Part shown: piece by piece, positions 39,055-50,767 of the stretch
How positions within the stretch are numbered: position 1 is the first letter of the stretch
Layout of the letters: every line of letters begins with the position of its first letter
DNA from: Lithospermum erythrorhizon
Lineage: Eukaryota; Streptophyta; Magnoliopsida; Boraginales; Boraginaceae
Length of the DNA: 64,000 bases
Direction of reading: 5' to 3'
Assembly: GCA_019722365.1 (NCBI GenBank)
Contig: JADFUC010001076.1
Coordinates: 62,001-126,000, forward strand
Made by a program: the position numbers and the translations under genes
Notes under the pieces: generated by a model
Told to the model about the DNA's origin: nothing
Seen by the model: only the letters and a program-made list of their open reading frames with translations
Database searches by the model: none

Positions 39055-39790
39055 AGAGGCCATGTTATATCCCGAATGGCGTAAGGCTATGCAAAAGGAG
39101 ATTAATGCGTTGGAAGAAAACGGAACATGGAATATGGTAGAGCTTCAGAGAGGCAAAAGGTTCTCTGGTACTCAAGGATTTATAAGGTAAAACATCAACG
39201 ATTTAAGCAGTTCGCTTCGGGCTGTTTTGGTAATCATCGTTGCGGGATTGACTATAATCTACCTCTTTTTCTCCGTGGCAATATGGTTACGGCTTGGACT
39301 TTCCCAGCGCTAAAGAGTCGTTGTCGAGCCGCGACGATGGACGCCCAAAATCCGCTTTCTCCAAGGGGATTTATCGGTGAAGTGTATATGAAATCATCCG
39401 GGGTTTACCGAGCCGCCAGACCTATATGTAAGTCATGTCATTATATGGGTTGAAACAGCCTCGTTATCGTTCAAACTTGCAACGCTTCTTGCTCGTGTAT
39501 GATTTTGTTCACCAGGCCTTTATTTTATTCTCTATTTACACTGTGTAAGGATAGTGTCATGTTACTTGTGCTGGTATATGTAGATGATTTGATAATTTCT
39601 CCAACTTCAAGCAATATCTTTGCTCTTGTTTCATATGAATGATCTAGGCATTTTGAAGTATTTTTTAGGGGTGGAAGTTGCCCGCATGCTAAGAAATATT
39701 TATGAAGCCTGAGAAAAATATATCTCGATGATTACTAAGTACAACTGAGTTTTCCGATGGAAACGTAATCATACATTCGCAGGTGGACTA
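39055..39790 (+). pseudogene. Outer Copia reverse transcriptase
   Basis: EWRKAMQKEINALEENGTW opens the RT (about 39075-39130), followed by frame-shifted text, then KDSVMLLVLVYVDDLIIS with the catalytic YVDD at 39577-39588 intact, and HMNDLGILKYFLGVEVA (about 39630-39680) in another frame. Non-functional through shifts. Confidence 0.8.
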
Positions 39791-40079
39791 GTGCGCTATA
39801 CGTGACGTAGAGCTTATATCGTTGTTTAGTGGGTCATTTGATATATCTGTCTTTTATGTGTCCTGATTTGTCATTTGAAGTTCACGTTTTAACACAGTTT
39901 CTCCATGAACCTCGCCAGATCAATCGGATACCAAGGCCAAGGAAAGGGAAAGTATTTGGAAAGGGTGCCCGGGATGTATTTTTTGTTGTAAGCTAATTGA
40001 CGGCAGCCATGTGCTGGTGTGATTTTGATTAGGCCGCTTGTCCGCTTACTTGTCATTCAAAGATTCGGACGGATTGTGT

Positions 40080-40440
40080 TAATTGAATTCTCATGTGTCT
40101 CTGGGAAGACAAAAGTTAAACAAAAGTTATTGCTGTTCATTCACAGTGGAGGCATGCAGATCTATGCAACCGCTAATTTTAGTCAAATGCTGGGAAGTGG
40201 TTTGCTCAAAATGTCTTTGGGGTACCTCATGTTTACCCACATATTATGCGATAGTCAATCACTTTTCATTTGGCATGTAATCTAGTATTTCATGAACTTA
40301 TCAAGATATGTAGATTGATTGCCATTTTTGAGGGATGCAATTTTAGATGGAATGATTCACACGCCTCATGTTTCTACTATCAACAACAACTAGCCGACAT
40401 CTTTACAAAAAGCGCTGTATAAAATGGGCTTTGGAATTTT
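40080..40440 (+). pseudogene. Outer Copia RNase H end
   Basis: LCDSQSLFIWHV and frame-shifted text, then QQLADIFTKSAV (about 40385-40420), the conserved end of Copia pol. Confidence 0.7.
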
Positions 40441-40442
40441 AT

Positions 40443-40548
40443 CAAAGTTGGGCATTTTATTCAAATAATCGAGAGACGGGCTATTTTATTGCATGTGAGC
40501 CCGGTAAGAGTTTATCATCAATCACTTGAGAGATTATTCAATTCTACA
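40443..40548 (+). repeat. 3' LTR of outer Copia element
   Basis: Shares ggctattttattg and tcacttgagagattattcaatt with the left LTR and ends in attctaca. The left boundary is uncertain. Confidence 0.55.
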
Positions 40549-40650
40549 GTTACAAACTCTATCTTGCATACTTTGCTCGTTTATGTTATTCAAAATCTTA
40601 ATCCCGCTAGTACTTATGCGTTACAATTAATAGATTCAAAATGAAAATAG

Positions 40651-41984
40651 TGTATCATCAAAAACGTTTTATTATAATAAAACCGTTAAGTTAAACTTTT
40701 AAGAGTAAAAATATATTTTATCAAACGATTGACGTTCGACTATCAATCTAGTTCTCTCCTACGTATGTTAACATCTACGTTATAACTTTCTTGGGCTTGA
40801 CATGGTCTTGCCTTTTATAGATGTCGAGCCTAGGTGCCTTTGCATCTTAAAGGGTGTTCTTCCCCAATATGGGTGGACTTGATATAAGACGGGGACTACC
40901 TTTGTGAATGGTTCAAGTGCTTACGGGTTGTCCTTCAAGGGCCTTGAATGCAATACTAGTCCAGGGGCCTTCACGGACTAATCCCGAACTTGACTAGGGT
41001 ACCATGCAGATAAACACAGGTACCAACTCCTAGATTCTAAGACTTAGCAGCTTTGAGTCTGGCCGAATTACAATCCTAGAGCCTTAGACACTTAAACTTG
41101 TTGATTAATTGAAGTTCTAGTTTAGAGGCATTCATAGAGTATTTCCTGAAGATGTATGGACTTCTCAGATATTTAGCAGTTGTGAGGTGTCCTGTTGTGG
41201 TATTTGACCTACAACAATAGCCCTAGGTTGATCCCAGTCGTGAGTTGAACGGTTGCCCTATTGTGGTATTGGACCTCTTGTTGGTGAATGTTATAGATCC
41301 AACGTGCCTTTGTAGCGTGTTTCCCGGATATATAGGGTGTTTTTATGAGCAAGAGTTTTAGCACCATATGTGTTGTCTCATAATTTCACTTTATGGGCCT
41401 TAGAAATGTATGTCCTGAAGTGCTTGGATGTCCTACCTAGCTTAGGGAAGTTGAGATGCGCTTGTATCAAGGGTCAAGGGGCCTTCACAGGTTAATCTAT
41501 GTCCTTGATATTTGTTGTGCAAAAAGAGAATTTAGCAGCGCATGTCTTGTCTTGCAGATTTTACTACATGAGCCTTCATAGCATAATTCATGAAGTACTT
41601 GAAATTCTTAATTCCGAGATTCATATTTTCATCAACTTTTGGAAGATGATTTGAATTTACCTCATTTGAGGATTAATTTTACCTCCTTTTGATGTCTATT
41701 CGAACTCAAGGATTTAGAGTAGCATCATATTTTGAATGATGGTCTTGAATTTGAGTCAATTGTTTGGCGGATCCTCCTCTTTGGAAGGGTTTTCTATGCC
41801 CACTCGGTGGTTCTGTGACAATTATGCGGTGGTTTGATGGTGGTTTTATGTTAGATAACAATATTTATGCTTATTTTCTAAGGGTTTCTAGAGAGAAATT
41901 CTTATAGATATCTAGCGTTATTTATTTTCGAGTTTTCTTCTAATTAGTGGATTTGAAATTAATATTAAAATAATAGTATTTTCA
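40651..41984. repeat. LTR-like repeat, left copy
   Basis: Shares tatcaaacgattgacgttcg, actatcaatctagttctct, gatgtcgag, gtcctt(g)atatttgtt and atggtggttttatgttagat with the right copy. Confidence 0.7.
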
Positions 41985-43138
41985 AAATCTTGGTGAATCT
42001 TAGCCATGGTGCGCCGCTTTTTATGAAATTAGGTGAAAGTTAACTTTTTATTTCTTTTTCTCCTCGGTCTACCACTTTGATTCCGTCAATTTAGAAAATC
42101 CTATTTTCATGCTTACATATCATACTAGCTATACAATTAGAAAAATTTATCCTCATGTTTAGGAGTGTGTCTACAACATTTGTTCTATCTTAACATTTTC
42201 TTCAACTTGACATTAATCCTTAGATCCAAGGGATTTAGAACTGTACTCTTGAACCTAGTCCGGAGTTACAATTTAGGAAACTTAGCAATGTAATCCTATC
42301 TTGAGATTGCAGCTCAACCTCAACTGATTTAGCAGCGTAATCCTATGGGTTGATTGTAACTACTTGTTCCATGTCAATGTTGGACTGGTCAGCGTTATCT
42401 TCGCCATGACAGGGGTAAATTCCTAGGCGAACATGGATCGGACTTGGCATAGGTCTGTGACAGTATAACCTCGTCCTTTTTTGTCTTTAATTATCACCAT
42501 AATGAACTTTCTCAGATGTGTTGCTAGGATGGTTCCATCTTCCCCTTTGGGATGCTCGAGGCTTGTTGTGGAGAGGTTAGAGAAGTCCCATGCGGTATAA
42601 TAGAAGGACTAGGCACCTACTAAGGTAGATTCCTCAGGCTGGCCTCGGTCTTCTGTGCCTGCTGTTCTCGATCACATATTTTTTCCATCATGTAGGCTGT
42701 GACTCGTTCTAGTATTATATATACTTGGTCATGTCCTCTATCATCTTTGCCAAGGAGGCTACATATTCGTTTAAAGATATAGTACCCATCATCATGACTT
42801 GTGCATAGGCGGTAGTTGAGTCATTGCAAGTGTTTCATTTTGACTATGGGCATCTTAATTACAAGCGGGGTAGATGTTGAAATGTAGCTGGATGGTGTAT
42901 CTTATCGTTGTTGAGACTTAGACACACGAGAGACACCTATAGAGATTGAATATTTCCCCTGACTTGATGAAGAAAAGTCGGTTGAGTGGTATAACCTTTG
43001 TGGGTTATATAAGTCACCTGGAAATATACTCGTGCATGTGGCGAGCAATAGAGATAATTTCATTGGAACCATTTTTTGAGCTAGTAGAGACAAGAAGTAG
43101 ATATAGTTCCACCGAGCGTGCCAAAATTTGTATCATAA

Positions 43139-44083
43139 AAAAAGTTCTATTATAATTAAACCCTTAAGGGAAATTTTAAGAGTACAAATAGTTTTTTATC
43201 AAACGATTGAGGTTCGACTATCAATCTAGTTCTCTACGTATGCTAACAGCTATGATATAACTTGCTTGACTTGGTCTTGTCTTGGATAGATGTCGAGCAT
43301 GGGTGCCTTTGTAGCTTACTCCCGCATGGTTGGACTTGACTTGATTTGGGTGGACTTGATTTGGCTGGATTTGGGTGGACTTGATTTGGCTGGAGTGTCA
43401 TGTCTTGGGTGGACTTGATGTAGGTCGGGGTGTCTTGTCCTAATATGGGTGGACTTGATATATGTGAGGGTGTCCTGCCCTAATATGGGTAAACTTGATA
43501 TAGATCGGGGTGGCTACCTTTGCAAATGATTTAGTTCATGTGGGTTATCATGTGTTGTCCTTGATATTTGTTCTGCAAGTGGGGGCTTTAGCGTGTCTCC
43601 AATCTTACAGATTTTACCATATGGGTCTCACTAGCATATTTCTTGTAGTACATGAAATCTTGAATATCTTAATTCAGAGATTCAAATTTCATCAACTTGA
43701 ACGATGATTTAAAGCCACGGTTTGTACACAAGAATTCACCTCCTTTGATGACTATTCAATTTCACGATTCAAAGTTTCATTATATTTTGTATGATGATCC
43801 TGAATTTGAATCGTTTGCATGGCAACTCCTCTTTGGAAGGGTTTTGTGCGCCCACCTGGTGGTTTCACCTTGGTTTGATGGTGGTTTTATGTTAGATAAT
43901 AACATTTCTTCTTATTTTCTAAGGATTTCTTGAGAGAAATTCATGCAGTATATTTTTATGCTAAAAATTTGTGTCTTAAACACACCATGCAGAATGTAAA
44001 CTCATGTAAAATGTATTATAGCCTTACATGCTTTATTCTGATTGGTGGATTTGAAATTAATGTTACAATAATAATGTTTTTTC
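43139..44083. repeat. LTR-like repeat, right copy
   Basis: Homologous to 40651-41984 but about 390 bp shorter overall, although it has gained an internal tandem array. It ends next to the LRR receptor kinase remnant. Confidence 0.7.
43325..43510. repeat. Tandem array of gggtggacttgatttgg-type units
   Basis: Seven or so imperfect units containing gggtggacttgat, some extended by tgtcctgccctaatat. The left LTR copy has a single aatatgggtggacttgatat, so the array expanded in this copy only. Confidence 0.7.
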
Positions 44084-44688
44084 AAAATCTTTCCATTCGA
44101 ATATTTTTCTATATCCCATAATATTTATAAACATATCAAATATAATATTAACATACATGATATTTTGTTGTTGGTGACAATATTTGTTACTTAGTCTTTT
44201 GGTGATACGGGTACGTATATGCAAATCAGTAAATAAAATCGTGACTTCATATTTTAAGGAATGTAGCATATTTATCGTTGACTTTGCTATAAGCATGATA
44301 TCAAAACAAATTGTATTTTGTTTACTTCATACCTTGAGATAATTGTATCCCAGATATAACGTTCGTAAAGTAGTGAGATTCCAAATTTCTCCAGGTATGG
44401 GTCCGCTTAGCTTGTTGACTGATATGGACAAATCTTGAAGCTTGGAACAAAGTTTGATACTCGATGGTCTCCTCCCATTCAAATTATTGATTGATAAGTA
44501 AAGACCTTTGAGATTAGGTAAACTGTGGCAAATATTCAAAGGGAATGGTCCACTTAAGCTATTATTAGTAAAAGAAACAAATATAAGAGATGACACGAGA
44601 ACATCGAATGCCTCTAAATAAGCAGAGCGCCTAAATACTTGTATGCCTTGACTAATTTCATCAGAAAGAAAGCGGGTGGATTTTTTAT

Positions 44689-44689
44689 A

Positions 44690-44748
<59 letters not shown>

Positions 44749-44757
44749 ATATATATA
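44689..44757. repeat. AT microsatellite inside LRR coding sequence
   Basis: About 34 AT dinucleotides with two small interruptions. On the minus strand it follows the codons for NMSSLI. A near copy of tcatctcttatat occurs again about 150 bp downstream (44587-44600), as if the array and adjoining sequence had duplicated. Confidence 0.9.
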
Positions 44758-44959
44758 AGAGATGACATGTTCAAGATAGGCAAAGGAAATTGTCCTGTTA
44801 ATTTGTTGTCGTCAATGTTCAGGTACTTCAAGTTGCCAAGATTTATAGCCTTCAACATAGTTAAATTCGACAATTCCACAGGCAGAGAACCTAATAGAAA
44901 GACAAAAGCATGATTTAGATTCAAATAAATACAAATGATATTGTTTCAAAAAATTGTTA

Positions 44960-45056
44960 GTCTACATTTTCGATGTATCGTTTGACTACTTTTTTTTTTC
45001 TTAATCTATGTGCAAATGGTTACAACGACAAATAAAAAATGGAGGGAGTATTACTT
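44960..45056. mobile_element. Stowaway-like MITE end in LRR gene intron
   Basis: The sequence aatggagggagtatta at 45042-45057 is the inverse of the tactccctccatt terminus common to Stowaway MITEs. The other end is not identifiable. Confidence 0.4.
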
Positions 45057-45654
45057 TATCAATGATAATCTCACAATGAAGGAGGAGACGTTAGATCTAT
45101 CAGACTATCACTAACCTGATAATTTGTTACTGGTGAGCCCCAAATGTCGAAGCTTTGCTAATGAACCTAACCATCCTGGCATATCTCCGTCCAAGTAATT
45201 GAATCTTAGGTTCAAGTAATTTAGCCGTCGCAAACGGGCGAGTTCTTTTGGAATGTTGCCATGTAGGGTGTTATTGGAGAGGTCCAAGTGTTCAAGAAAA
45301 GAAAGGTTCCCAAGATGAGAGGGAATAGTACCAACCAGGCCGAAGTTGCGAAGATTTAAGGTGGCAACTCGACCATGGCGAATCTTGCAAGTGACTCCAA
45401 GCCAATTACAAACAGGGGTGGATACACTCCAATGGCTTGATATCACATTTCCAGTGTCAGTAACATGAGCTTTCAGGGAAAGAAGAGCAACTTCATCTGT
45501 GTTGATATTGGTTGTTGTATGAGTCACTACTAATAAAGAATTGGAGACAAATTGTAAGATGAGTATTGCAATTTCTATGGAAATGAGTGTAACACTTTTC
45601 ATGTTTTTTCTTTTAATAATGTTTTAGAGGTGTTATAATATTATGAAGGATGCA

Positions 45655-45707
45655 AGGGACAATTATATATAGTTGGACACTATAAGAATATAAGTGGCAC
45701 TTTGTAG
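45655..45707. repeat. Promoter segment, first copy of a 53-bp direct repeat
   Basis: Begins agggacaattatatatagtt and ends gtggcactttgtag. The second copy starts at 45749 and continues at 58485-58533 after the SIRE-type element. The copies differ at three positions, all A in this copy and G in the other. Confidence 0.8.
45662..45670 (-). promoter_or_regulatory. TATA box of the LRR receptor kinase gene
   Basis: attatatat on the plus strand reads atatataat on the minus strand, about 60 bases before the ATG at 45602, leaving room for a short 5' UTR. Confidence 0.45.
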
Positions 45708-45756
45708 CTGTTTCAAAGTTGATCATGATGAATTGATGAGAAACTTGAGGGACAAT

Positions 45757-46604
45757 TGTTGATGCTAACATAGTTGGGCTCGAAGTTTTCATAAAGATTA
45801 CACGATCGTTGGCATACGACTTGCATTAAGATATCTATCGCCAAATGTTAAACAAGGACGAGGATTTTTCGGATGTCTCGCTTGCATTTATCGGAGTTAC
45901 GAGATTTGCTTGTGCACGGTGACTTACAATCTTTAGAGACGTCTCAAGATATTCCTTGAAGCTATCAAGATTGTTTTATTAAGGCGTGTCAAGCTATGGA
46001 AGGGCTCATATACTCTATGGAAGGCGGTGGATTTTATATAAACATCTTACCATAAAATGAAGTGCCGAAACCCTACGTGATCCTGCCACTATATAAAGAC
46101 CGCTGAATTGGAAATAATTAAGATGACCTAAACATATTTTATTATCTGCAGAGCATTCTTGTATTAAAGAGAAAAAGAATACTGTGTGTAGTGTGTCAAA
46201 TGTTAAGTATTCACTACTTTTCTAACTAACATGTCATATAACTCGCTGGTTGTGACAATCATTGAGTGTTTTCTTTAAGATTGTTTCACGCCGAGTAATC
46301 GACAAGACGATGCGGAGTAAATACGGTATGTATGCCCTACCTGTGTTTCAAGTTGAATAAGAAGAGGAGATCGAAACGCGACGCTTCAATAAGCACCGCT
46401 TGTAATAACTTCCAAGAATAGTGGAAGTTTTCTCTGTATTAAATGTCTCTGATTTAGGTGACTTGCACCGAACCGGGCAAACAATCTTGGTGTGTTTTAC
46501 TTTAATGTCCTTTTGCTTTATTGTATTTGATATTTGATCAGGTGATCAAGCAGCCACCTGGCTGTCGAACACTTGACCTGCTGTTTCGAAGAGCTTCACT
46601 TTCA
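45757..46604 (+). repeat. 5' LTR of SIRE-type element
   Basis: Starts tgttgatgctaacatagttg and ends ctttca. Shares atggaagggctcatat, ggaaggcggtggattt, ctatataaagaccg and ttgctttattgtatttgata with the 3' LTR. Confidence 0.88.
46090..46098 (+). promoter_or_regulatory. LTR TATA box
   Basis: tatataaag, conserved at 57961-57969 in the 3' LTR, inside the shared block cactatataaagaccg. Confidence 0.6.
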
Positions 46605-48264
46605 ATTGAGCATCGCAGCAGCACTGACATACAGAGCGGTGATCTATGAATCAAATAACCCGCTTCCTACCAATATTATGCTATGGAGTATTTCTAGGTG
46701 AAATTAAAATTTCAAGCTGAAAGAATCAACAAATCGGGTCGGTTGGTGTATTTCGTTCGTGGATGGACCCGAGATAGTATAAATAATTTTGGAATAATAT
46801 CAATATATATCGAGATGAGTACGATGAGTAAAGAATATAGCTGGGAATAAACAATAATGGAAATCGATTTCGTTGAGATTTAAGTGCGGAAGGGGTGTAA
46901 AATTAACCGAAACTGTGAATTTAAATTTCTTCCTCTAAATATTCACCTACCACTCAATGATTTCATCTCATCCAAACTTTATAGCCTCCATGTTTAAATG
47001 CTTCCATTTCCCTTGGAATTTTTTCCATTTCATCGATTGCCGCCTAAATTCAAGAACAAAGGCGGATTTCTTCTCCTCATCATCCTCTCATCATATCTAG
47101 GTAAGAAATCAAATCTTGAGATATTTCTTGAGTTTTGAAGAGTTGACTTTATGGACTTTTTGTTGACTTTTAGATCTTGAATTTATTATGGCATAGAAAT
47201 GTTATCCGAAAGCATCGTGATGGGATTGGGGTAATTTCAATGATTATCAAGTTAGAAAGGGTGTAAGTTGAGGTTGAATTCATTGATTTTCAATGAACTT
47301 TAAATTTTAATATGAAGTTAGAGGACTTAACAGAAGTTGTTTTGGGTATAGAATTATTGGTTTGATACGGATAGTCGAGATTGGGTCAGAAAGCCTGGGG
47401 AAAGTTCAGATAAAGATTTAGCTTGAATCGGAGGCTGTATTTAATGGATTAATTAGTTGTCAATTGATTGTTGAATTGATTAGAACGTGCTTAAAGTGTT
47501 ACGTCAGTAATAAGGCGATGATCGAATAATATGATTCTACCAAGTTACATTAGAATGTAGTTATGTTGAATTGTTTAAAGGTATACCAATCTTTATATAG
47601 GATGATCAAGTATAACAGAATTTGAATCGTGAGACGTGGTATAACACTTGGGGTTTATATAGATGCTAAGAGGTTATTCTACAAAATGTGTTTTAATGTA
47701 TAATTTCCTGAATAGGAGCTGAAATGGATCTAGCACGAGGACCGCTGTAGTCTATATTACCGCCAAATTGAGAAGGCAACTTCAATGACGGGACCTTTCA
47801 TATATATTATATTTTATATATTGCGGTGACTATCTGGGATTATTCTTGAGTGGTGTATCAGGATTATGATTGGATACTATGTGTAAACTTTGATTTATGA
47901 TTCATATGGGATGAAATAACGATTTTGGGTTATATTATAAGATAATCGAGATTAATTCATATCATATTAGTGATTATGATTTATATAAGTTGTGAATACG
48001 ATTCATGTTATGAGAGTTTGTGTGGTCAAGGCTGGCAGCGGCCGCAGGCCGTGTTTGATTGCTTTGCGGTGTTACTTCAAGGGAGTCGGCAAGACTCGAC
48101 CGGGAGGCCTGGGGCAAGCGCCAGATACGGGCGCTGGTCAGGCCTGCGTGATTCGGGAGGCTCAGCATATGCACATCGAGGCGTAGCCTCGCCCAGATGG
48201 AGTGAGCTCTATCTGACATAGCCGTGATTCCCTCATACAGAGCTATTTTATGCCAGACCTCATA

Positions 48265-48390
48265 TGCGTATTATTTGGAGGCGATTCCTACGCTACAGAT
48301 TATTTGGAGCTGATTCTCATGCGCGTGTGGCTATTTGAGGCGGATTCTCATGTGTGTATTATTTGAGGCGGACTCTCTATTTGATGCCTT
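48265..48390. repeat. Short tandem repeat (attatttggaggcgattc units)
   Basis: Four imperfect units of about 28-32 bp with tatttgaggcggattctcat at their core. Confidence 0.7.
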
Positions 48391-50666
48391 TGTGTGTCAA
48401 ACTGCTTCTTGAATGAATATGCTATTTATGATTATAACTCACGTGTATAAGATATGTAACATCGTATAAAGAGGATTCTATGCGAGTCAGGGACCGTTAT
48501 TCATTGTGTGGCCCGGGTTGAGTATACATGTTATTTATATAAGTATGAATATGTATACGGGGATCAAGTCTCAGGGTATTTGTATTCACTCACTTAATAG
48601 CCGACTTTTCTCTATGGGCGGCTGCTTTTATGCCTAGGTTCTAAAGAGGTCGATCAATGAGGTCAGCTGAGAAGTCGTATTGATAAAGTTCGGGCAGATT
48701 AAGATCAGACAGGCGGTGGTGGCATAGGAATTCCTCATCGCCGGGCCTTGTCGATTTGTATATCATAGACTTGGTATTGTATTTCATCGAGGAGTCCATT
48801 GTCATTCCTATGTCAGATTTTTTGATTCCTTGTGGTATCTGAAGCTGTATAATTAAGGTGAATTTGTATTAATGCTTTTTCGTTGTTTTATTGTATATGT
48901 TGTTAGTTCACCACGATGGACAAAAGTATATTTTATTATTATTAATCGCCAACGTTTTTATGTTGTCATCCATCCATCTACGACTCCTACAGACAGCTTT
49001 TGTCAATACCTTAACTCGGCGCCGACTAGCGTGGTCGCTGGCAATTTTAGACGTGTTCTGCGCTTCGCCGTTGTCCCCGTGTGGTTACGCAAATTAGCAG
49101 ATATTTACATTCGAATCTTCCGCAGTCCGGAATTTTTCGTCAATCGTTGACCGCCGAGGATGCCAATTCTAAAGATTTTCGCCGAATCAAGTACAAGGAA
49201 AATTCTTAGGGGAAGGTTGAGATTAATCGTATCTATCATTGTGAAGTCGACATAAGAATTGAAGTCGTTTAGTAACTTTGATGAGTATACAATTGAAGTT
49301 GAATTACGTAAGAGCCTCAATTGCTACAATACGATACTACCCGACAAATGTTCCATCAAGCTTGAGAAGCCCTGCCTTTTACTCGGATAAAAGTAGTTAT
49401 GAGACGTGGAACTCAAGCGTAAGGGCTCGGAAACGAGACATTAAGAGATGGATGGCGGTTGGAATTTGTCAGAGAAAGCGAGATATCAAAAAAGACGCTG
49501 GGAAAGAAATCTATAATGTCGGTTGGAGTTGTCGTAGCTGGTTGAGGTTTTATGCAAATCTAAGAGTATTAAGGGTAACTGCGATCGCGGGTATAAGATC
49601 ATGATCCTTAGATCAGCTGCTTAACTCCATACCAAATAATTTACAAGAGCACAGATAATTACGATAGTTGGACCCAAGTGTTGTGGCAGAGGATTAACTT
49701 AGTTGACGATCGTGATGGGCCACTGTGAAGATGAATATAATAATCTTGTTGTCCATGCGGGGTATGAATACGAGCAAGAAGATGTGTCGCCGTAATAGGT
49801 CGACATTCAAAGTTCTATTTCGGCGGATACTAAGTGGAATTGAGGATAAAGCTAAATGGCAGCTCTTGTCGTAAAACCGTTGTTACATTGGCCGTGATTG
49901 CATGGGTTATCGAACATCTAGATGTATTGAATATGTTGGTACATCCAAATATTGAAAAAATTTGGTATCAGGAATTAAGTATCCGAAAGTACTCTATTAG
50001 TGGATATGAAGTTGATTTAATGTAACTCGAACAGATTGGGGATAAAGTGATGGTAATATTTTAGTTGATTTGTCATTTTGAAGTTCTAAGCTGCTAAGTT
50101 AAGCAATTGTTTCTGGAGAATAAAAGTGGGAAAAAAATGAAAATTTCGGGGACTCAGAAAGAAAGATGTTTAGTATCATGTATTAAATAAAAACTCTCGA
50201 TAGACTCGATACATAGTGTGTTTAAATAAGGACTTAGCGAAGTGATATATTATTTGTGCTCTGATGATAAATATTAATGAAACGATGTCGCGGTTGTTAA
50301 TGTATGATAAAGTTGTGTATAGTCGCACTATGTATTTAAACGGAAGCACGAAATAGAACCATAAGGCGTATTTATACGTGAGTATGTTAGGTCATGAGGG
50401 ATACGCTGAGTTCTAAATAACCGTGAATTGAAAGCGAGAAAGTATGAAATAAGATAATTTGGTAATAATAGTCAGAACATCAAAGCATTTGATTATGCTT
50501 AATTTGTTGTTCGAAAGTAGTCAAGGAAAGACATGAGAAAGAAACGATGATTTCTTCAAGATTTGAGTATATTATGTAATTATATATAACGAAAAGATGC
50601 TGATTCAGTATACATAGTCAGTAGCATCTTAGTTTGGAGGTTTTAATATACCTTCGCCGTCTACGC

Positions 50667-50767
50667 CTCGAGAATTCATGCACCACTCACCCCAAGTCGG
50701 CCGCCTGGTGTTAAGGTCATCAACAACCCGTACACCGCATTGGGCCGGTCATACATGAATTCTCGAG
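50667..50767. repeat. 14-bp perfect inverted repeat with XhoI/EcoRI words
   Basis: ctcgagaattcatg at 50667-50680 and its exact reverse complement catgaattctcgag at 50754-50767, with a 73-bp loop. It lies in the leader just before the gag of the SIRE-type element. Confidence 0.8.

Larger units (their letters stand above)
29686..40548 (+). mobile_element. Copia retrotransposon (Ale/Retrofit-like), interrupted
   Basis: Short LTRs flank gag, protease, integrase, RT and RNase H in Copia order. The left LTR ends at 29836 in attattcaattttata and is followed by tgggatcagagtc, a good match to the initiator-Met tRNA primer site. The right LTR ends at 40548 in attattcaattctaca; both share tcacttgagagattattcaatt. 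The short LTR (about 110-150 bp) and a UBN2/gag-3-type gag suggest the Ale/Retrofit lineage. The integrase is split by the element at about 32035-38241. Frameshifts are frequent and it cannot encode its proteins. Confidence 0.85.
40651..44083. mobile_element. Second non-coding LTR element (LARD-like)
   Basis: Direct repeats at 40651-41984 and 43139-44083 both start tgtatcat and end in ttca followed by aaatct. The interior (41985-43138) has no gag or pol text. Left flank aaaatag and right flank aaatctt do not make a clear TSD. The start of the repeats (tatcaaacgattga, gttcgactatcaatctag) vaguely resembles the start of the 26.8-kb repeat (tatcaaatcgaag, gatcgactatccaaa), so the two elements may be related families. 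Confidence 0.65.
44327..45602 (-). pseudogene. LRR-XII receptor kinase, 5' LRR exons
   Basis: Subfamily XII kinases (EFR/FLS2/Xa21 type) perceive ligands at the plasma membrane. Exon 1 (45602-45111) starts MKSVTLISIEIAILILQF, a signal peptide, followed by TDEVALLSLKAHVTD and the paired-cysteine cap VCNWLGVTC, then LRRs such as LSFLEHLDLSNNTLHGNIP, up to a donor at TCAG|GTTAG. A second stretch (about 44891-44760) begins GSLPVELSNLTMLKAI and contains YLNIDDNKLTGQFPLPILNM. An AT microsatellite follows. The third stretch (44596-44332) reads LSGPFPLNICHSLPNLKGL and IPGEIWNLTTLRTLYLG and ends at a good donor, AAG|GTATGAAG. Only about 9 LRRs remain where 20 or more are usual. Downstream lies the transposon nest, then the matching TM/kinase remnant at 22.5-23.1 kb. 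Confidence 0.85.

Noticed and set aside
48000..48220. Overlapping open frames in both strands
   Set aside because: Caused by locally high GC content that lowers stop frequency. No protein text.
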